From: Phycisphaerales bacterium
GTDB lineage: Bacteria; Planctomycetota; Phycisphaerae; Phycisphaerales; UBA1924
Length of the DNA stretch: 64,000 nt
Direction: 5' to 3'
Assembly (NCBI GenBank): GCA_905339235.1
Contig: CAJPFG010000001.1
Span: 62,001-126,000 of the forward strand
Below the pieces are notes generated by a model. The model was given only the letters and a program-made list of their open reading frames with translations, was not told the DNA's origin and did no database searches. The position numbers and the translations under genes are program-made. Below, in pieces: positions 43,901-53,002 of this stretch (position 1 is the first letter of the stretch; each line of letters starts with the position of its first letter).

Positions 43901-44204
43901 GGAGCAGATTCTTCAGCACCACGGTGTCGGAGCCGCTGATTGAAATCTCGAACGGCTTGCCATCGGCCGCGGGGGTATCCAGTCGCACCTCCCAGCGGCC
44001 ATCGGCCCCGGCGGATGTCTCTTTCGGTGCGCTCAGCCAAGGCGTATTGACGAGCACCTTTTCTCCCGGATCCGCCCAGCCCCAGATCGGAACGCTGGCG
44101 TTGTGCTGAAGGACGGCGTTGTCGGTGAATACGCGGGCCGGGCGGACATCGGCGAAGGTGGTTGAGGTCAGACCGGCGGCGAGCGCGAGCAGGATGTAGC
44201 GCAT
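40965..44204 (-). CDS. Sialate O-acetylesterase fused to two DUF1080 domains
   Basis: The 1079-residue secreted protein (signal peptide [18 protein letters not shown], start at ATG 44204 with GGAG upstream) begins with a sialate O-acetylesterase: nucleophile S112 in [11 protein letters not shown], followed by [10 protein letters not shown] and [17 protein letters not shown] galactose-binding-like insert lies about 330-460. Then come two DUF1080 (3-keto-disaccharide hydrolase-type, concanavalin-like) domains, about 667-860 ([13 protein letters not shown]) and 876-1079 ([12 protein letters not shown]). It probably deacetylates and processes complex glycans outside the cytoplasm. The triple fusion is longer than the usual single-domain esterase (about 500-650). 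Confidence 0.9.
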   Translation of the reverse strand: MRYILLALAAGLTSTTFADVRPARVFTDNAVLQHNASVPIWGWADPGEKVLVNTPWLSAPKETSAGADGRWEVRLDTPAADGKPFEISISGSDTVVLKNLLLGEVWVCSGQSNMEWPLRASANGEEAVNGAVRPTIRLFNVNNKVAARPSNDVDSPGWQECSPASAANFSAVGYYFAVSVGESIGVPIGMIETDWGGTPAESWTSLEMIRTFSEFASQVEFLEALDPDPNVRASRTAKFAGRWWDNLDTSRGAPGKDWAQPEFDDSSWGGMKIPSKFSGDLAQFDGVLYLRCIAELPESCAGQEATLSLGPIDDRDDAYVNGVRIGGTRDDGRWNSDRRYKVPGGLLKAGRNVIAVRVVDTGGLGGVFGDAGKINLTCGEAAAPLAGEWKFVRGPSMANLPPIGQGFSLGPHTATGLHNAMIRPLAPYRIAGAIWYQGESNRGNADLYRRLFPAMIADWRRAWGQGDFPFYFVQIAPFNYGNDRGETAALREAQAGALSTPNTGMVVTMDIGNPTDIHPTNKRDVGERLARWALAKTYSRTEVVCASPRYQSMRVDGNAIDVGFDLAGSSALKSSGGAPTYFAIAGDDRVFHVADAEIASPDKVRVSSPKVPKPVAVRYAYESACAPNLFNAEGLPAAPFRTDAWERPAEGWAPAVDAGRTTYLSADPEFIPLFNGKDLSGWVNVNCAPATWTVVDGMIHCTGAPTGVLRTAEQYENFVLELEWRHLSAQGNAGLFVWSDAITAKGVPFTRSVEVQVMTGSEGSWYTSDGDVFPIHGAKMTPLNPRPSGGMRSYPTEKRMNPSPQWNHYRVECNNGSISLAVNGKVVTQGKDTSPRTGFICLESEGTPIDFRNLVILKLPSSSPPPPETGMSREQGFEPLYTGVDFDGWKFEPAHEGHFKANDWTITFDGQGGDLWSSRSYRDFVLIADWRWTEKPVESERPIILSDGTEKHGPDGKALTEKIQDAGDSGIYLRGSSKSQVNLWCWGIGSGEVYGYRTDASMPPEVRAGVTPKEKADAPPGEWNRTVITMKGDRLTVVLNDRTVIENALLPGVQPEGPIALQSHGSPIQFANLLIKELK

Positions 44205-44275
44205 GAGAGACTCCTCGGGCACCAGTGTACCGGAACCCACCGTCGCGGTCATATGTGACGCGTACTTCGGCGCGG

Positions 44276-45892
44276 CTACCTGGCGGCTCGGGCCTCGATC
44301 CGAGCGCCGTCGACTACCCGCGAGATCCCGAGCCGGTTCGCCTCCCGCAGTTCCTCCGGCAGCAGCGAGTCTGGCACGTTCTGGAAGCAAACCGGCCGGC
44401 ACCATCGGCGAATCGCCAGCGGGCCGACCGCGGTGGTGTCCGCTCGGCTGCACGCCGGAAACGGCCCTGAGTGCACCATCGCCGCGGCCACTTCGACCCC
44501 GGTTGGCACGCCGTTCACGATGAGCCTTCCGGCGCGATCCTGAAGTTCGGGGAGGAGTCTCCGGGCGGCCGGGCTGTCCGAATCGCTCGCAAGCAGGGTC
44601 GCGGTGAGCGAGCCGCGCATGGCTCGTGCCGCCTCGATTAGATCATCGAGGATTCCGCACCTCACGACGATCGTCTCGGGCCCGAAGCACTCGTCGCTGA
44701 GATTCTCCGCCGACTTGAAGTCCTGGTAGGAAACCTCCAGCATCGTCGGTATCGCGCTGATCCTCGCGTCCTGGGGCGTATCGAGACTTCCGATAGCGAG
44801 GCAGACGCCGGGAGTCCGTCCGATCTCCCGCAGCCGCCTGAAGTAGTTGTCGCGGGTCCGAGGGCCGAGCAGCGTCGGGCGGGCGGCTTGCCCGAATGCC
44901 TCACGCATCGCGGTGATCATTCGTTCCGCCTGCGGCGAGTTCATGACGAAGATCAGCCCCGGGCACGTGCACATCTGGCCCCCGGAGTTGGTCGCGGATG
45001 CCACAAGCCCCGCGGCGACCTCCGCCGCGTCCTTCTCTATCGCGCCGGGCAGTACGAAGACCGGATTCACGCTTCCCATCTCGGCGAACACGGGGATCGG
45101 CTCGGGCCGCTCTCCGGCGATGCGCACCAGAGCGGTGCCGCCGGGCACCGACCCTGTGAAGCCAACCGCGCGAACTCGCGCGTGTTTCACGATCTCCACG
45201 CCGACCTCAACGTCCCTGCTCCCTCCGGCGGGCAGAAACGCAAAGAACCCCTCCGGCATCTTCGCCTCTCGCACGGCTTTCGCGATCAGGCCGGCAACGA
45301 GTTCGCCCGTGCCGGGGTGCGCGCTGTGGCCTTTGACAATCACCGGGCACCCGGCCGCGAGAGCGCTGGCGGTGTCGCCCCCTGCCACGGCGTACGCGAG
45401 CGGGAAGTTGCTCGCGCCGAAGACCGCGACCGGCCCCAAGGGCACGAGCATCCGCCGCAGGTCCGGTCTGGGCAGCGGCTTGCGGGAGGGATCTCCGTGG
45501 TCGATGACCGCCTCGACCCACGAGCCCTCCAGGATCAGCGCGGCGAAGAGCCGCAACGTCCCGGTTGTCCGGGACAACTCGGCCCGCAGCCGGGGTTCCG
45601 CAAGTCCGGTTTCTTCCATCGCAACGGTGAGGATTTCGTCGGCGTGTGCATCGAGTTTCGCGGCGGCGGTGCTCAGGCAATCTGCCCGAACGGTCGCCTC
45701 GGGATGGCGGCGGAAAGCCCTGCACGCTCTTTCTGCCGCCTCGCTCACGTCCTCGGACGAGGCGGCGGAGTAGGCCCTCGTGGGCATTCCGGTGGTCGGG
45801 TTGAGGCCTTGGAAGACCACGTTGAAAGCGGTTTCCTGCACGAATGAGGCTAGGCGGGCACCCTTCCTGCATGATCCCACAAAACCGATCAA
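44276..45892 (-). CDS. Aldehyde dehydrogenase, alpha-ketoglutarate semialdehyde dehydrogenase type
   Basis: The protein has the NADP-dependent aldehyde dehydrogenase plan: GPVAVFGASNFPLAYAVAGG (cofactor binding), FAEMGSVNPVFVLPGA with the general base, and NSGGQMCTCPGLIFV with the catalytic cysteine. The spelling of these blocks matches 2,5-dioxovalerate dehydrogenases of pentose/uronate oxidation. The start is unclear: the frame opens at TTG 45892, with GTG 45841 as alternative, and no ATG lies before residue 36. It is divergent to imuA, with only about 50 bases between the frame opening and imuA. Confidence 0.85.
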   Translation of the reverse strand: MIGFVGSCRKGARLASFVQETAFNVVFQGLNPTTGMPTRAYSAASSEDVSEAAERACRAFRRHPEATVRADCLSTAAAKLDAHADEILTVAMEETGLAEPRLRAELSRTTGTLRLFAALILEGSWVEAVIDHGDPSRKPLPRPDLRRMLVPLGPVAVFGASNFPLAYAVAGGDTASALAAGCPVIVKGHSAHPGTGELVAGLIAKAVREAKMPEGFFAFLPAGGSRDVEVGVEIVKHARVRAVGFTGSVPGGTALVRIAGERPEPIPVFAEMGSVNPVFVLPGAIEKDAAEVAAGLVASATNSGGQMCTCPGLIFVMNSPQAERMITAMREAFGQAARPTLLGPRTRDNYFRRLREIGRTPGVCLAIGSLDTPQDARISAIPTMLEVSYQDFKSAENLSDECFGPETIVVRCGILDDLIEAARAMRGSLTATLLASDSDSPAARRLLPELQDRAGRLIVNGVPTGVEVAAAMVHSGPFPACSRADTTAVGPLAIRRWCRPVCFQNVPDSLLPEELREANRLGISRVVDGARIEARAAR

Positions 45893-45893
45893 A

Positions 45894-45910
45894 AACCGGA
45901 CGATCCGGTT
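45894..45910. promoter_or_regulatory. Candidate SOS operator of the imu cassette
   Basis: AACCGGA-CGA-TCCGGTT is a perfect 7-3-7 palindrome, and its last two bases form the start of the imuA -35 box TTGACA. A repressor bound here would block the promoter. Elsewhere imuA-imuB-dnaE2 cassettes are typically LexA-controlled. The sequence differs from the E. coli and alphaproteobacterial LexA boxes that I know, so the protein that binds it is inferred. Confidence 0.6.
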
Positions 45911-45936
45911 GACAGGCCGGGTTTTGTCTGTATCCT
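45909..45936 (+). promoter_or_regulatory. imuA promoter
   Basis: TTGACA (45909-45914), 16-base spacer, TATCCT (45931-45936). ATG 45943 is 7 bases beyond the -10, so the transcript would have almost no leader. Confidence 0.6.
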
Positions 45937-45942
45937 AACAAA

Positions 45943-46713
45943 ATGCGATTTATAGCCGCCTGCAAGGATCGTGGAAGCGCAATCGAAGCCCTGCGTTCAC
46001 GCCTCGCCGATCTCGCCTGTTCGCATACCCGCACTCGACGCCGGGATGCGTGCCCGGCGGGCGACGGACCGCAACTCGAGCCCGGCGTCATCCACGAATG
46101 GTGCGGGGTTGCCACGCCCGATACGCGTTGCGCCCTCTGGGTGCCGCCCGTGCGCATCCTCGTGCACTACGCGCGACGGGCGCTGCATGAATCTCCGACG
46201 GGAGTTGTGCTCTGGATCGGGGCATCCTGCTGGCCGTACCCCCGAGCGCTGATCGGGAGCGATGCCAACCGCGATCTGCTCCGACGCTCTCTTTTTGTGG
46301 ATGTGCGCGATCTCGGGCAGCGCGTCTGGGCGATCGACCTTGCCCTCCGCAGCGCCGCGGCCGCGTGCGTCATCGCCGATGCCTCGGGCCTGTGCATGTC
46401 CGAGTCTCGCCGGCTGCAACTGGGCGCGGCGGCGGGCGGGTCCTTGGCGATGCTCGCGAGGCCGCCATGGGAAGCCCGCGAGTTGTCGGCCGCGCACACG
46501 CGTTGGCTGGTCGGCACATGTCCATCCCTCAATGACTCTCCCCGCTGGACGCTTGAACTTCTGCGCCGCAAAGGATCGCGGCCAACCGAGGATGCACGCC
46601 ACTGGAGCGTGGAGTACCGCCATGAAACGGGCGATGTCCGTGTGGTTTCCATTTCTGTCGATCGACCTGCTGAGACGACGCGACCGCAGGAGCCGGCCCG
46701 GCTCACCGCCTGA
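45943..46713 (+). CDS. imuA: ImuA, mutasome RecA-like accessory protein
   Basis: The 256-residue protein resembles ImuA, a degenerate RecA-fold protein: GVIHEWCGVA in place of the normal nucleotide loop, VLWIGASCWPYPRALIG, a D-L-G-Q-R-V-W stretch, and VIADASGLCMSESRRLQLGA with the alternating hydrophobic pattern of the RecA core. It has no intact Walker A. It works with ImuB and DnaE2 in damage-induced mutagenic synthesis. Assignment is supported by position directly before imuB and dnaE2. The C-terminus overlaps imuB by 92 bases in another frame. Confidence 0.82.
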   Translation: MRFIAACKDRGSAIEALRSRLADLACSHTRTRRRDACPAGDGPQLEPGVIHEWCGVATPDTRCALWVPPVRILVHYARRALHESPTGVVLWIGASCWPYPRALIGSDANRDLLRRSLFVDVRDLGQRVWAIDLALRSAAAACVIADASGLCMSESRRLQLGAAAGGSLAMLARPPWEARELSAAHTRWLVGTCPSLNDSPRWTLELLRRKGSRPTEDARHWSVEYRHETGDVRVVSISVDRPAETTRPQEPARLTA

Positions 46714-48142
46714 GGTAGACCGCCGGCCCATCCTGCTCGTCGCGACGTGGAAGCAGCGCCAGATCGTCGCCGCGTGCTGCGAACGCGCCATCAATGGCGG
46801 GGTGCGTCCGGGCCTGGTGCTCGCCGACGCCCAGGGCGTGCTGCGCGGAGCCCGGGTCGAGAGCCACCGCCCGGACCGCGACGCCGCGGCCCTGCAGGCC
46901 CTGGCGCTCTGGGCCACGCGGTACTCCCCTCGCGTGAGCGTGGACCCGCCGGACGGTTTGCTCATCGACGCTACGGGCTGCGAGCGGGCGTTCGGCGGCG
47001 AACCGCACCTTCATGCGAAGGTGATCGAAGGGTGCGGAGACCTTGCCCTGCGGGCACGGGCTTCGATCGCTCCGACATTCGCCGGCGCGTGGGCGATGGC
47101 CCGCCACGCGGATGCTCCGATTGTCGCGCCCCATGATCTGCGTGCATCGCTCGCGCCGCTCCCGCTCGCCGCGTTGCGCGTGGAGCAGGATGTGCGGGAC
47201 GCGCTCGCCGAGGTGGGCGTTGAGCGGATCGAGCACCTGATGGCGCTCCCGCGTTCGATGCTTCCCGCACGGTTCGGGCACGAACTCCCGTTGCGTCTCT
47301 CGCAGGCGCTGGGCGAGGCGATCGAGGCGATTACGCCCGTTCGATGGACCGAGCCGCTGCGTGTGAGCCGCGCCTTTGAAGGGCCGACGACGCAATACGA
47401 GGGCATCGACCTCACGATCCGCGATCTGCTCGCCGATCTTGTCGCCCTGCTGCGGACGCACGAGAGCGGGGCACGCGGGCTTCAGGTCATCCTCACGCGT
47501 GCCGACCTTCCGGCCGAGCGGCTCGATATCGCCCTCAGCCGTCCCAGCCGCGACGCCCGGCACGTGTACTCGCTCCTGCGGCCCAGGCTCGACCGCGTCA
47601 ATCTCGGGTTCGGCGTTCTCGACATCGAGATCACCGCCACGCGACTCGCCCGCCTGCGCCATCGCCAGCGCGAGCAATGGGAGGGCGGTGATTCCACGGA
47701 GGAACTCCGGGAGCAGGCCCTGGGCGAACTCCTCGACACGCTCAGCAATCGCATCGGTGTCGAGCATGTCCGACGGGCCGCGGTTGTGGAGTCGCACCTT
47801 CCCGAGCGAGCCGGCACGACCGCGCCGACGAGCATGGATGCGGGGGCATCCACGGACATCGCGGTCGTTCCGCAGGACCGTCCCACCATCCTCTTTGGCA
47901 CACCGCTCTTCGCCAGTGTGACCACGCTCTCGCCCGATGGCCCGCTGCTCAGCGTTCGTTTTCGGCAGGAAGACCTGCACGTCGCGTACTGCCTCGGCCC
48001 CGAGCGGCTCTCCCCGGAATGGTGGCGGCGCGACGAGCCCGCACGCGACTACTTCAAGATCCAGGACCAGCACGGCCGGTGGTGGTGGATCGCCCGGCGC
48101 GTTGAGATCGGCGACTGGTTCATTCATGGCGTGTGGGGTTGA
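46622..48142 (+). CDS. imuB: ImuB, inactive Y-family polymerase subunit
   Basis: From ATG 46622 the 506-residue protein is a Y-family polymerase relative: it opens MKRAMSVWFPFLSIDLLRRR where active enzymes have the metal-binding D-x-D, has a palm-like region (DGLLIDATGCERAFGGEP), a helix-hairpin-helix near 200-215, and a little-finger-like domain. The missing catalytic acids agree with ImuB acting as a beta-clamp-binding hub for ImuA and DnaE2 and not as a polymerase. ATG 46634 is an alternative start. The stop is 3 bases before dnaE2. Confidence 0.9.
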   Translation: MKRAMSVWFPFLSIDLLRRRDRRSRPGSPPEVDRRPILLVATWKQRQIVAACCERAINGGVRPGLVLADAQGVLRGARVESHRPDRDAAALQALALWATRYSPRVSVDPPDGLLIDATGCERAFGGEPHLHAKVIEGCGDLALRARASIAPTFAGAWAMARHADAPIVAPHDLRASLAPLPLAALRVEQDVRDALAEVGVERIEHLMALPRSMLPARFGHELPLRLSQALGEAIEAITPVRWTEPLRVSRAFEGPTTQYEGIDLTIRDLLADLVALLRTHESGARGLQVILTRADLPAERLDIALSRPSRDARHVYSLLRPRLDRVNLGFGVLDIEITATRLARLRHRQREQWEGGDSTEELREQALGELLDTLSNRIGVEHVRRAAVVESHLPERAGTTAPTSMDAGASTDIAVVPQDRPTILFGTPLFASVTTLSPDGPLLSVRFRQEDLHVAYCLGPERLSPEWWRRDEPARDYFKIQDQHGRWWWIARRVEIGDWFIHGVWG

Positions 48143-48145
48143 GTC

Positions 48146-51100
48146 ATGCCGGAGAAGCCCTACACCAAGGCGCACGAGCACCCCGCCGCGGAGAGCGGCG
48201 TAGCCCGGCGGCAGAGCACCAGGGTCGATGCGGCCCAGCCCGGGTATGTCGAACTGGCCGTGACCACCAACTTCACGTTCCTCACCGGCGCTGGCCATCC
48301 GGAGGAGTTCATCGAGCAGGCCGTCAACCTCGGGCACGCAGCGGCCGCCATCGCGGACACCAACACGCTGGCCGGGATCGTCCGGGCCCACGTGACCGCG
48401 AAAGAGGCCGGCATCCCCCTGGTCGTCGGATGCAGAATCCAATGCTCGCACGGCCCGGACTCCGCCGGACACGCAGGTCCGCTGCTGAACCTGCTCGTCT
48501 TTCCGACGACCCGCCCCGCTTATTCGCGCCTCTGCCGCCTCCTCACGGTCGGAAAGCGCCGTGCGCCGAAAGGCGAATGCCACCTTTCGCTGGATGAGGT
48601 TCTCGCGCACCAGGAAGGCATGCTCGGCGTGGCGATCGCGCCCGAGAGTCCCGACGATGCGTTCCGGGGCACGCTGCGAAGGCTTCGCGAGTCGTTCGAT
48701 GACGACCGAATGTCCCTGGCCGCTGGCTGCCTCTACCGGGGCGATGATCGCGCCAGGCTCGCCCGGCTTGGGGCGATGGCCCGGCAGACCGGCATCCCGC
48801 TGGTCGCCGTGAATGATGCTCACTACCACATCCCTCAGCGCCGGCCGCTGCAGGACGTGCTCACGTGCATCCGCCACGGCTGCACGATCCAGCAGGCCGG
48901 GCTGCGGCTCCACGCGAACGCCGAGCGGCATCTCAAGCCCGCCCACGAGATGGGCCGTCTCTTCGCATCCTGCCCCGAGGCGATCTTCCGCACGGTGGAG
49001 ATCGCCCGGCGTGCCGCGGGATTCAGCCTCGATCAACTCAGGTACGAGTACCCCGCCGAGCCGTGTCCTGCGGGCATGGCCGCGAGCGAGTACCTCGCCG
49101 ACCGCACCCGCGAAGGCGCGGCCGGGCGGTACCCCGACGGCGTACCCGAGAAAGTCCGGAAGATGATCGAGCACGAACTCGCGCTGATCGCCGAACTCCG
49201 CTACGAGCCGTACTTCCTCACGTGCTACGACCTCGTGAAGTACGCCCGATCGCTGGGCATTCTCTGCCAGGGACGCGGCGGGGCGGCCAACTCCTCCGTT
49301 TGCTATTGCCTGGGCATCACGGAGGTGGACCCCGCCCGATTCAACCTGCTTTTCGCCCGCTTCGTCAGCCGCGAACGCGGCGAACCCCCCGATATCGACA
49401 TCGACTTCGAGCACGAACGCCGAGAGGAAGTCATCCAATACCTCTATCGCACCTACGGCCGCGAGCGGGCGGCGCTTACCGCCGAGGTGATCTCTTACCG
49501 CGGCCGCAGCGCCATCCGCGATGTCGGCAAGGCCATGGGGCTTTCTCCCGACGCGGTCGATGCCCTCGCTCGTCACGTCAACCACTGGGGCGAGGATCCC
49601 GCCGATGAGCACGTTCGCGAGGCGGGGCTGAACCCCGGCGACCCGACCATCCGCCACGTGCTTGCGCTCTCCCGCGAGATCATCGGCTTCCCGCGTCATC
49701 TCTCCCAGCACGTCGGCGGCTTCGTCATCACCCGAACCCCGCTCGACGAACTCGTCCCCATCGAGAACGCCGCCATGGAAGACCGCACCGTGATCGAATG
49801 GGACAAGGACGACATCGATGCGATGGGGATGCTCAAGGTGGACGTGCTGGGGCTGGGAATGCTGACGTGCATCAGGAAGTGCTTCGAACTGGTGGAGCGA
49901 AGGAAGTGGCAGAGTGGCGAGGTGGGGACGAGTGGAAGCCATGGAGCAGCCAGAGAGCCGCAATGGCCGCGCGAAGCGCCCGGACTGAACTCCGGGCACT
50001 CTGCTACATCTCTTTCCATCTTCCGGATCATGTCGGAGTTTTCCGAGGATCCCCTCGTCTATGACATGATCTGCGCGGCCGACACCGTGGGCGTGTTCCA
50101 GATCGAATCCCGCGCCCAGATGTCGATGCTCCCCCGGCTCCGCCCTCGCAACTTCTACGACCTTGTCATCGAAGTCGCCATCGTGCGCCCGGGCCCTATC
50201 CAGGGCAAAATGGTCCACCCATACCTCCGCCGCCGTAATGGCGAGGAGCCGGTTGTCTACCCGCACCCCGACATCGAGGATGTCCTGGGCCGCACCCTCG
50301 GCGTTCCGCTGTTCCAGGAGCAGGCCATGCGGCTCGCGATTGTCGCGGGCGGTTTCACTGCGGACGAGTCCGACAAACTCCGCCGCGCCATGGCCGCGTG
50401 GAAGCGCAAGGGCAACCTCATCGAGAAGTTCGGCGAGAAACTCGTCGCGGGCATGCTCTCCAAGGGGTATGCCCACGAGTTCGCCGAGCGATGCTTCGAG
50501 CAGATCAAGGGGTTCAGTGAGTACGGCTTCCCCGAATCCCACGCCGCCAGTTTCGCGATTCTGGTCTATGTCTCCTGCTGGCTGAAGCGCTACCACCCCG
50601 CGGCCTACGCCGCCGCGCTCATTAACAGCCAGCCCATGGGCTTTTATGCTCCCGCCCAGATCATCCGCGACGCCAAGGAGCACGGCGTCGAGGCCCACCC
50701 CATCGACATCAACGTCAGCGACTGGGACTGCACTCTCGAAGGCCCCAACGCCACCGACCTGCCGCGCAACCTCCCGCCGTCGCAGTGGGGGAGCCGCGGC
50801 CCGGCGATCCGCCTGGGCATGCGACTGGTCAAGGGCCTCCAGCAGGAGCAGGCCGAGCGGCCCGTGGAGGCCCGCCGGCGCGTCGGGCTCTTCCGCTCGG
50901 TCGAGCATCTCTGGCGCTTGGCCGATCTCTCGGTTCGCTCGCTGCGCTGCCTCGCGCAGGCCGACGCGTTCGCATCGCTCGGCCTTGACCGTCAGGCCGC
51001 GCTCTGGCAGATCCGGCCGCTGCGTGACGAGCGACTCCCCCTCTTCGAATCGTTCGACGCCGACGCCGAAGACGTACCGGAGAAACTCCCGAAAATCACG

Positions 51101-51526
51101 CCGCAACTCCAGATCCATCACGACTACGAGTTCACCGGGCTCTCGCTCAAGGCCCACCCGATCTCGTTCATCCGCAAGGAACTCACGCAACTTGGCGCGA
51201 TCCAGAACTCCGACCTGCGCGACACGAAGGCATGCCCGTCCGGGCGTCGCGTCACCGTGGCCGGCGTGGTGCTCGTGCGTCAGCGCCCGGGCACCGCCTC
51301 GGGCGTGGTGTTCATCACGCTCGAAGACGAAACAGGAATTGCCAATCTCGTCATCTGGCCTCGCGTCTTCGAGCGGTTCCGAAAGGCCGCGCGATTGAGC
51401 ACCAACCTGCTTGTGCGGGGGTGCGTGGAGCGCCAGGGTGAGGTGGTGCACGTCCACGTGGACCACATCCAGAGCCTCGACCAGCACGCCCCGGAACTCG
51501 CATCGCAATCCCGCGACTTCCACTGA
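48146..51526 (+). CDS. dnaE2: Error-prone DNA polymerase DnaE2
   Basis: The 1126-residue C-family polymerase has an N-terminal PHP-like domain (from about residue 35, VELAVTTNFTFLTGAGHPEE, with the metal His residues degraded as in other DnaE2 proteins), the catalytic block GEPPDIDIDFEHERREEVIQ with the active Asp residues, GVFQIESRAQMSMLPRLRPR, and a C-terminal OB fold (about 1030-1110). It lacks the C-terminal tail of DnaE1. It performs lesion-bypass synthesis with ImuA/ImuB. Residues about 587-625 contain extra, low-complexity sequence compared with the family. It ends 3 bases from the convergent hydrolase gene. Confidence 0.94.
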   Translation: MPEKPYTKAHEHPAAESGVARRQSTRVDAAQPGYVELAVTTNFTFLTGAGHPEEFIEQAVNLGHAAAAIADTNTLAGIVRAHVTAKEAGIPLVVGCRIQCSHGPDSAGHAGPLLNLLVFPTTRPAYSRLCRLLTVGKRRAPKGECHLSLDEVLAHQEGMLGVAIAPESPDDAFRGTLRRLRESFDDDRMSLAAGCLYRGDDRARLARLGAMARQTGIPLVAVNDAHYHIPQRRPLQDVLTCIRHGCTIQQAGLRLHANAERHLKPAHEMGRLFASCPEAIFRTVEIARRAAGFSLDQLRYEYPAEPCPAGMAASEYLADRTREGAAGRYPDGVPEKVRKMIEHELALIAELRYEPYFLTCYDLVKYARSLGILCQGRGGAANSSVCYCLGITEVDPARFNLLFARFVSRERGEPPDIDIDFEHERREEVIQYLYRTYGRERAALTAEVISYRGRSAIRDVGKAMGLSPDAVDALARHVNHWGEDPADEHVREAGLNPGDPTIRHVLALSREIIGFPRHLSQHVGGFVITRTPLDELVPIENAAMEDRTVIEWDKDDIDAMGMLKVDVLGLGMLTCIRKCFELVERRKWQSGEVGTSGSHGAAREPQWPREAPGLNSGHSATSLSIFRIMSEFSEDPLVYDMICAADTVGVFQIESRAQMSMLPRLRPRNFYDLVIEVAIVRPGPIQGKMVHPYLRRRNGEEPVVYPHPDIEDVLGRTLGVPLFQEQAMRLAIVAGGFTADESDKLRRAMAAWKRKGNLIEKFGEKLVAGMLSKGYAHEFAERCFEQIKGFSEYGFPESHAASFAILVYVSCWLKRYHPAAYAAALINSQPMGFYAPAQIIRDAKEHGVEAHPIDINVSDWDCTLEGPNATDLPRNLPPSQWGSRGPAIRLGMRLVKGLQQEQAERPVEARRRVGLFRSVEHLWRLADLSVRSLRCLAQADAFASLGLDRQAALWQIRPLRDERLPLFESFDADAEDVPEKLPKITPQLQIHHDYEFTGLSLKAHPISFIRKELTQLGAIQNSDLRDTKACPSGRRVTVAGVVLVRQRPGTASGVVFITLEDETGIANLVIWPRVFERFRKAARLSTNLLVRGCVERQGEVVHVHVDHIQSLDQHAPELASQSRDFH

Positions 51527-51529
51527 CGG

Positions 51530-53002
51530 TCATTTCGCGACGGAGGCCCGCTCGCCGATCCAGTTGCCGACCAGTTCCAGCACCTGCGGCGACATCGTCT
51601 CCTCGATCATCGCATACTCGGAAAACGCCCCGGTCTTCGCGCTCTGGAACAGATGATTCAACCCGGGCAGCACGTGCACGGTCACGGCCTGGTTCCCGCC
51701 CTGTCGCAGAGCCTCCGTGATCGCCGGCACGTTCTGCGTTGCGATGACCTGCGTATCAAGCGACCCGTTCAGCACCAGCACCGGGCACTTGACCAGCCGC
51801 AGGGAATCGCGCGGGTCGAGCACCAGGAACCGCCGCATCCAGGGAGACATCAGTTGCTTCTTCGCGCCGGCCACCGTGGTCTCGATATCCTTCTCGTTCA
51901 CGACCCCGCCCGCGGCGCCCATCTGCGCCCGCGCGAGTTCGCGAATCGCCTCATCGGCATCCTCGCCGGCGACCACCGCGCTCAGCACCTTCTTCTGGGC
52001 GGCACAGATCCTCGCGACGACCTCTTCCGGGGCTCCCTCAGCCTTCATAATCGCCGCCATCTGTTCCTCGAGCACCTCGCGCCCGCTCACGCCCGTGCCC
52101 GCGAGCAGCACGATAAATGTAATCTCGGGCGACTTGGCCGCGGCCATGGGCGCGATCAGCCCGCCTTCGCTGTGACCGACCAACCCGATGGAACCCCGCC
52201 TCGCCTCTGGTTGCTTCGACAGGAACTCCACGCCGGCGACCGCATCGCCCACGAAATCGTCGGTTGTCTCTTCGCCGTGCTTGGGCGCGGTCGAGCCGCC
52301 GACCCCCCGATCATCCGCTCGGAGCACCACGATCCCCTTCCGAGTCAGCGCATCGGCGAGCACCAGAAACGGCTTGTGCCCGAGCAGCGACTCGTCGCGA
52401 TCCTGGGCTCCCGAGCCCGTGATGAGAAGCACCGCGGGGTAGGGCCCGGCTCCGAACTTCACGGCGTCCGGAATCGTGAGAGTGCCGGCGAGTTTCGCCC
52501 CGTCGTTCGCGTTCTCGTACGTCACCTCTCGCGACGAGTACGGAAACGGCGCTACCGGCATCTGCGGGCGCTTCGGCCCCGCGACTTCGCCCTCCTTCAG
52601 CCGCCGCATCGTGACCGGAAAGTCCATCCCGTGCTGCTTCATCGTGCCCGACGCGGACTGCCGGTCGTCCGCAAGGGTCAGATCGAACGACGGCCGTGCC
52701 GCTTCGGGCATGCCGGGAAGACTCAGCACAAACTTGAGCGAGTTGCCCTCCGCGGCAAGCCCGGTGACCGGGGTGGCCGCGAGCCCCTGCGCGGGGATCG
52801 CGATGCTCGCGCTGATGTGCTCACCCCGCTCGAGCACGAGAACGAATCCGATCTTCGTGCCCATCGCGTCGATAGTTCCGTCCCATCGCTCGGGGTCCGC
52901 CGCGTGCACATCGCGAATGCCGTGGGCAAGGTTCGGGGGAGCCATTCCCGGTACCGTCACCACAAGAAACGAGATCGCGATCAACCGTTGAATCGTCTTC
53001 AT
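51530..53002 (-). CDS. Secreted alpha/beta hydrolase
   Basis: The 490-residue protein has a signal peptide (MKTIQRLIAISFLVVTVPGM), an N-terminal beta domain (about 35-160), then an alpha/beta-hydrolase core with oxyanion-region LLITGSGAQDRDE, nucleophile elbow GLVGHSEGG and C-terminal acid/His in NGSLDTQVIA and GLNHLFQ. It probably cleaves an ester; substrate unknown. GGAG before ATG 53002. The start overlaps the DinB-like gene stop by ATGA, so the two are co-translated. Confidence 0.85.
   Translation of the reverse strand: MKTIQRLIAISFLVVTVPGMAPPNLAHGIRDVHAADPERWDGTIDAMGTKIGFVLVLERGEHISASIAIPAQGLAATPVTGLAAEGNSLKFVLSLPGMPEAARPSFDLTLADDRQSASGTMKQHGMDFPVTMRRLKEGEVAGPKRPQMPVAPFPYSSREVTYENANDGAKLAGTLTIPDAVKFGAGPYPAVLLITGSGAQDRDESLLGHKPFLVLADALTRKGIVVLRADDRGVGGSTAPKHGEETTDDFVGDAVAGVEFLSKQPEARRGSIGLVGHSEGGLIAPMAAAKSPEITFIVLLAGTGVSGREVLEEQMAAIMKAEGAPEEVVARICAAQKKVLSAVVAGEDADEAIRELARAQMGAAGGVVNEKDIETTVAGAKKQLMSPWMRRFLVLDPRDSLRLVKCPVLVLNGSLDTQVIATQNVPAITEALRQGGNQAVTVHVLPGLNHLFQSAKTGAFSEYAMIEETMSPQVLELVGNWIGERASVAK

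Noticed and set aside
42027..43943. A 638-codon plus frame inside the esterase/DUF1080 gene
   Set aside because: Shadow of the minus-strand gene, which shows clear domains and a signal peptide.
46703..51523. A 1606-codon open frame on the minus strand
   Set aside because: It is the antisense shadow of imuB and dnaE2. High GC content removes stop codons, and the translation is charged low-complexity sequence without domains.
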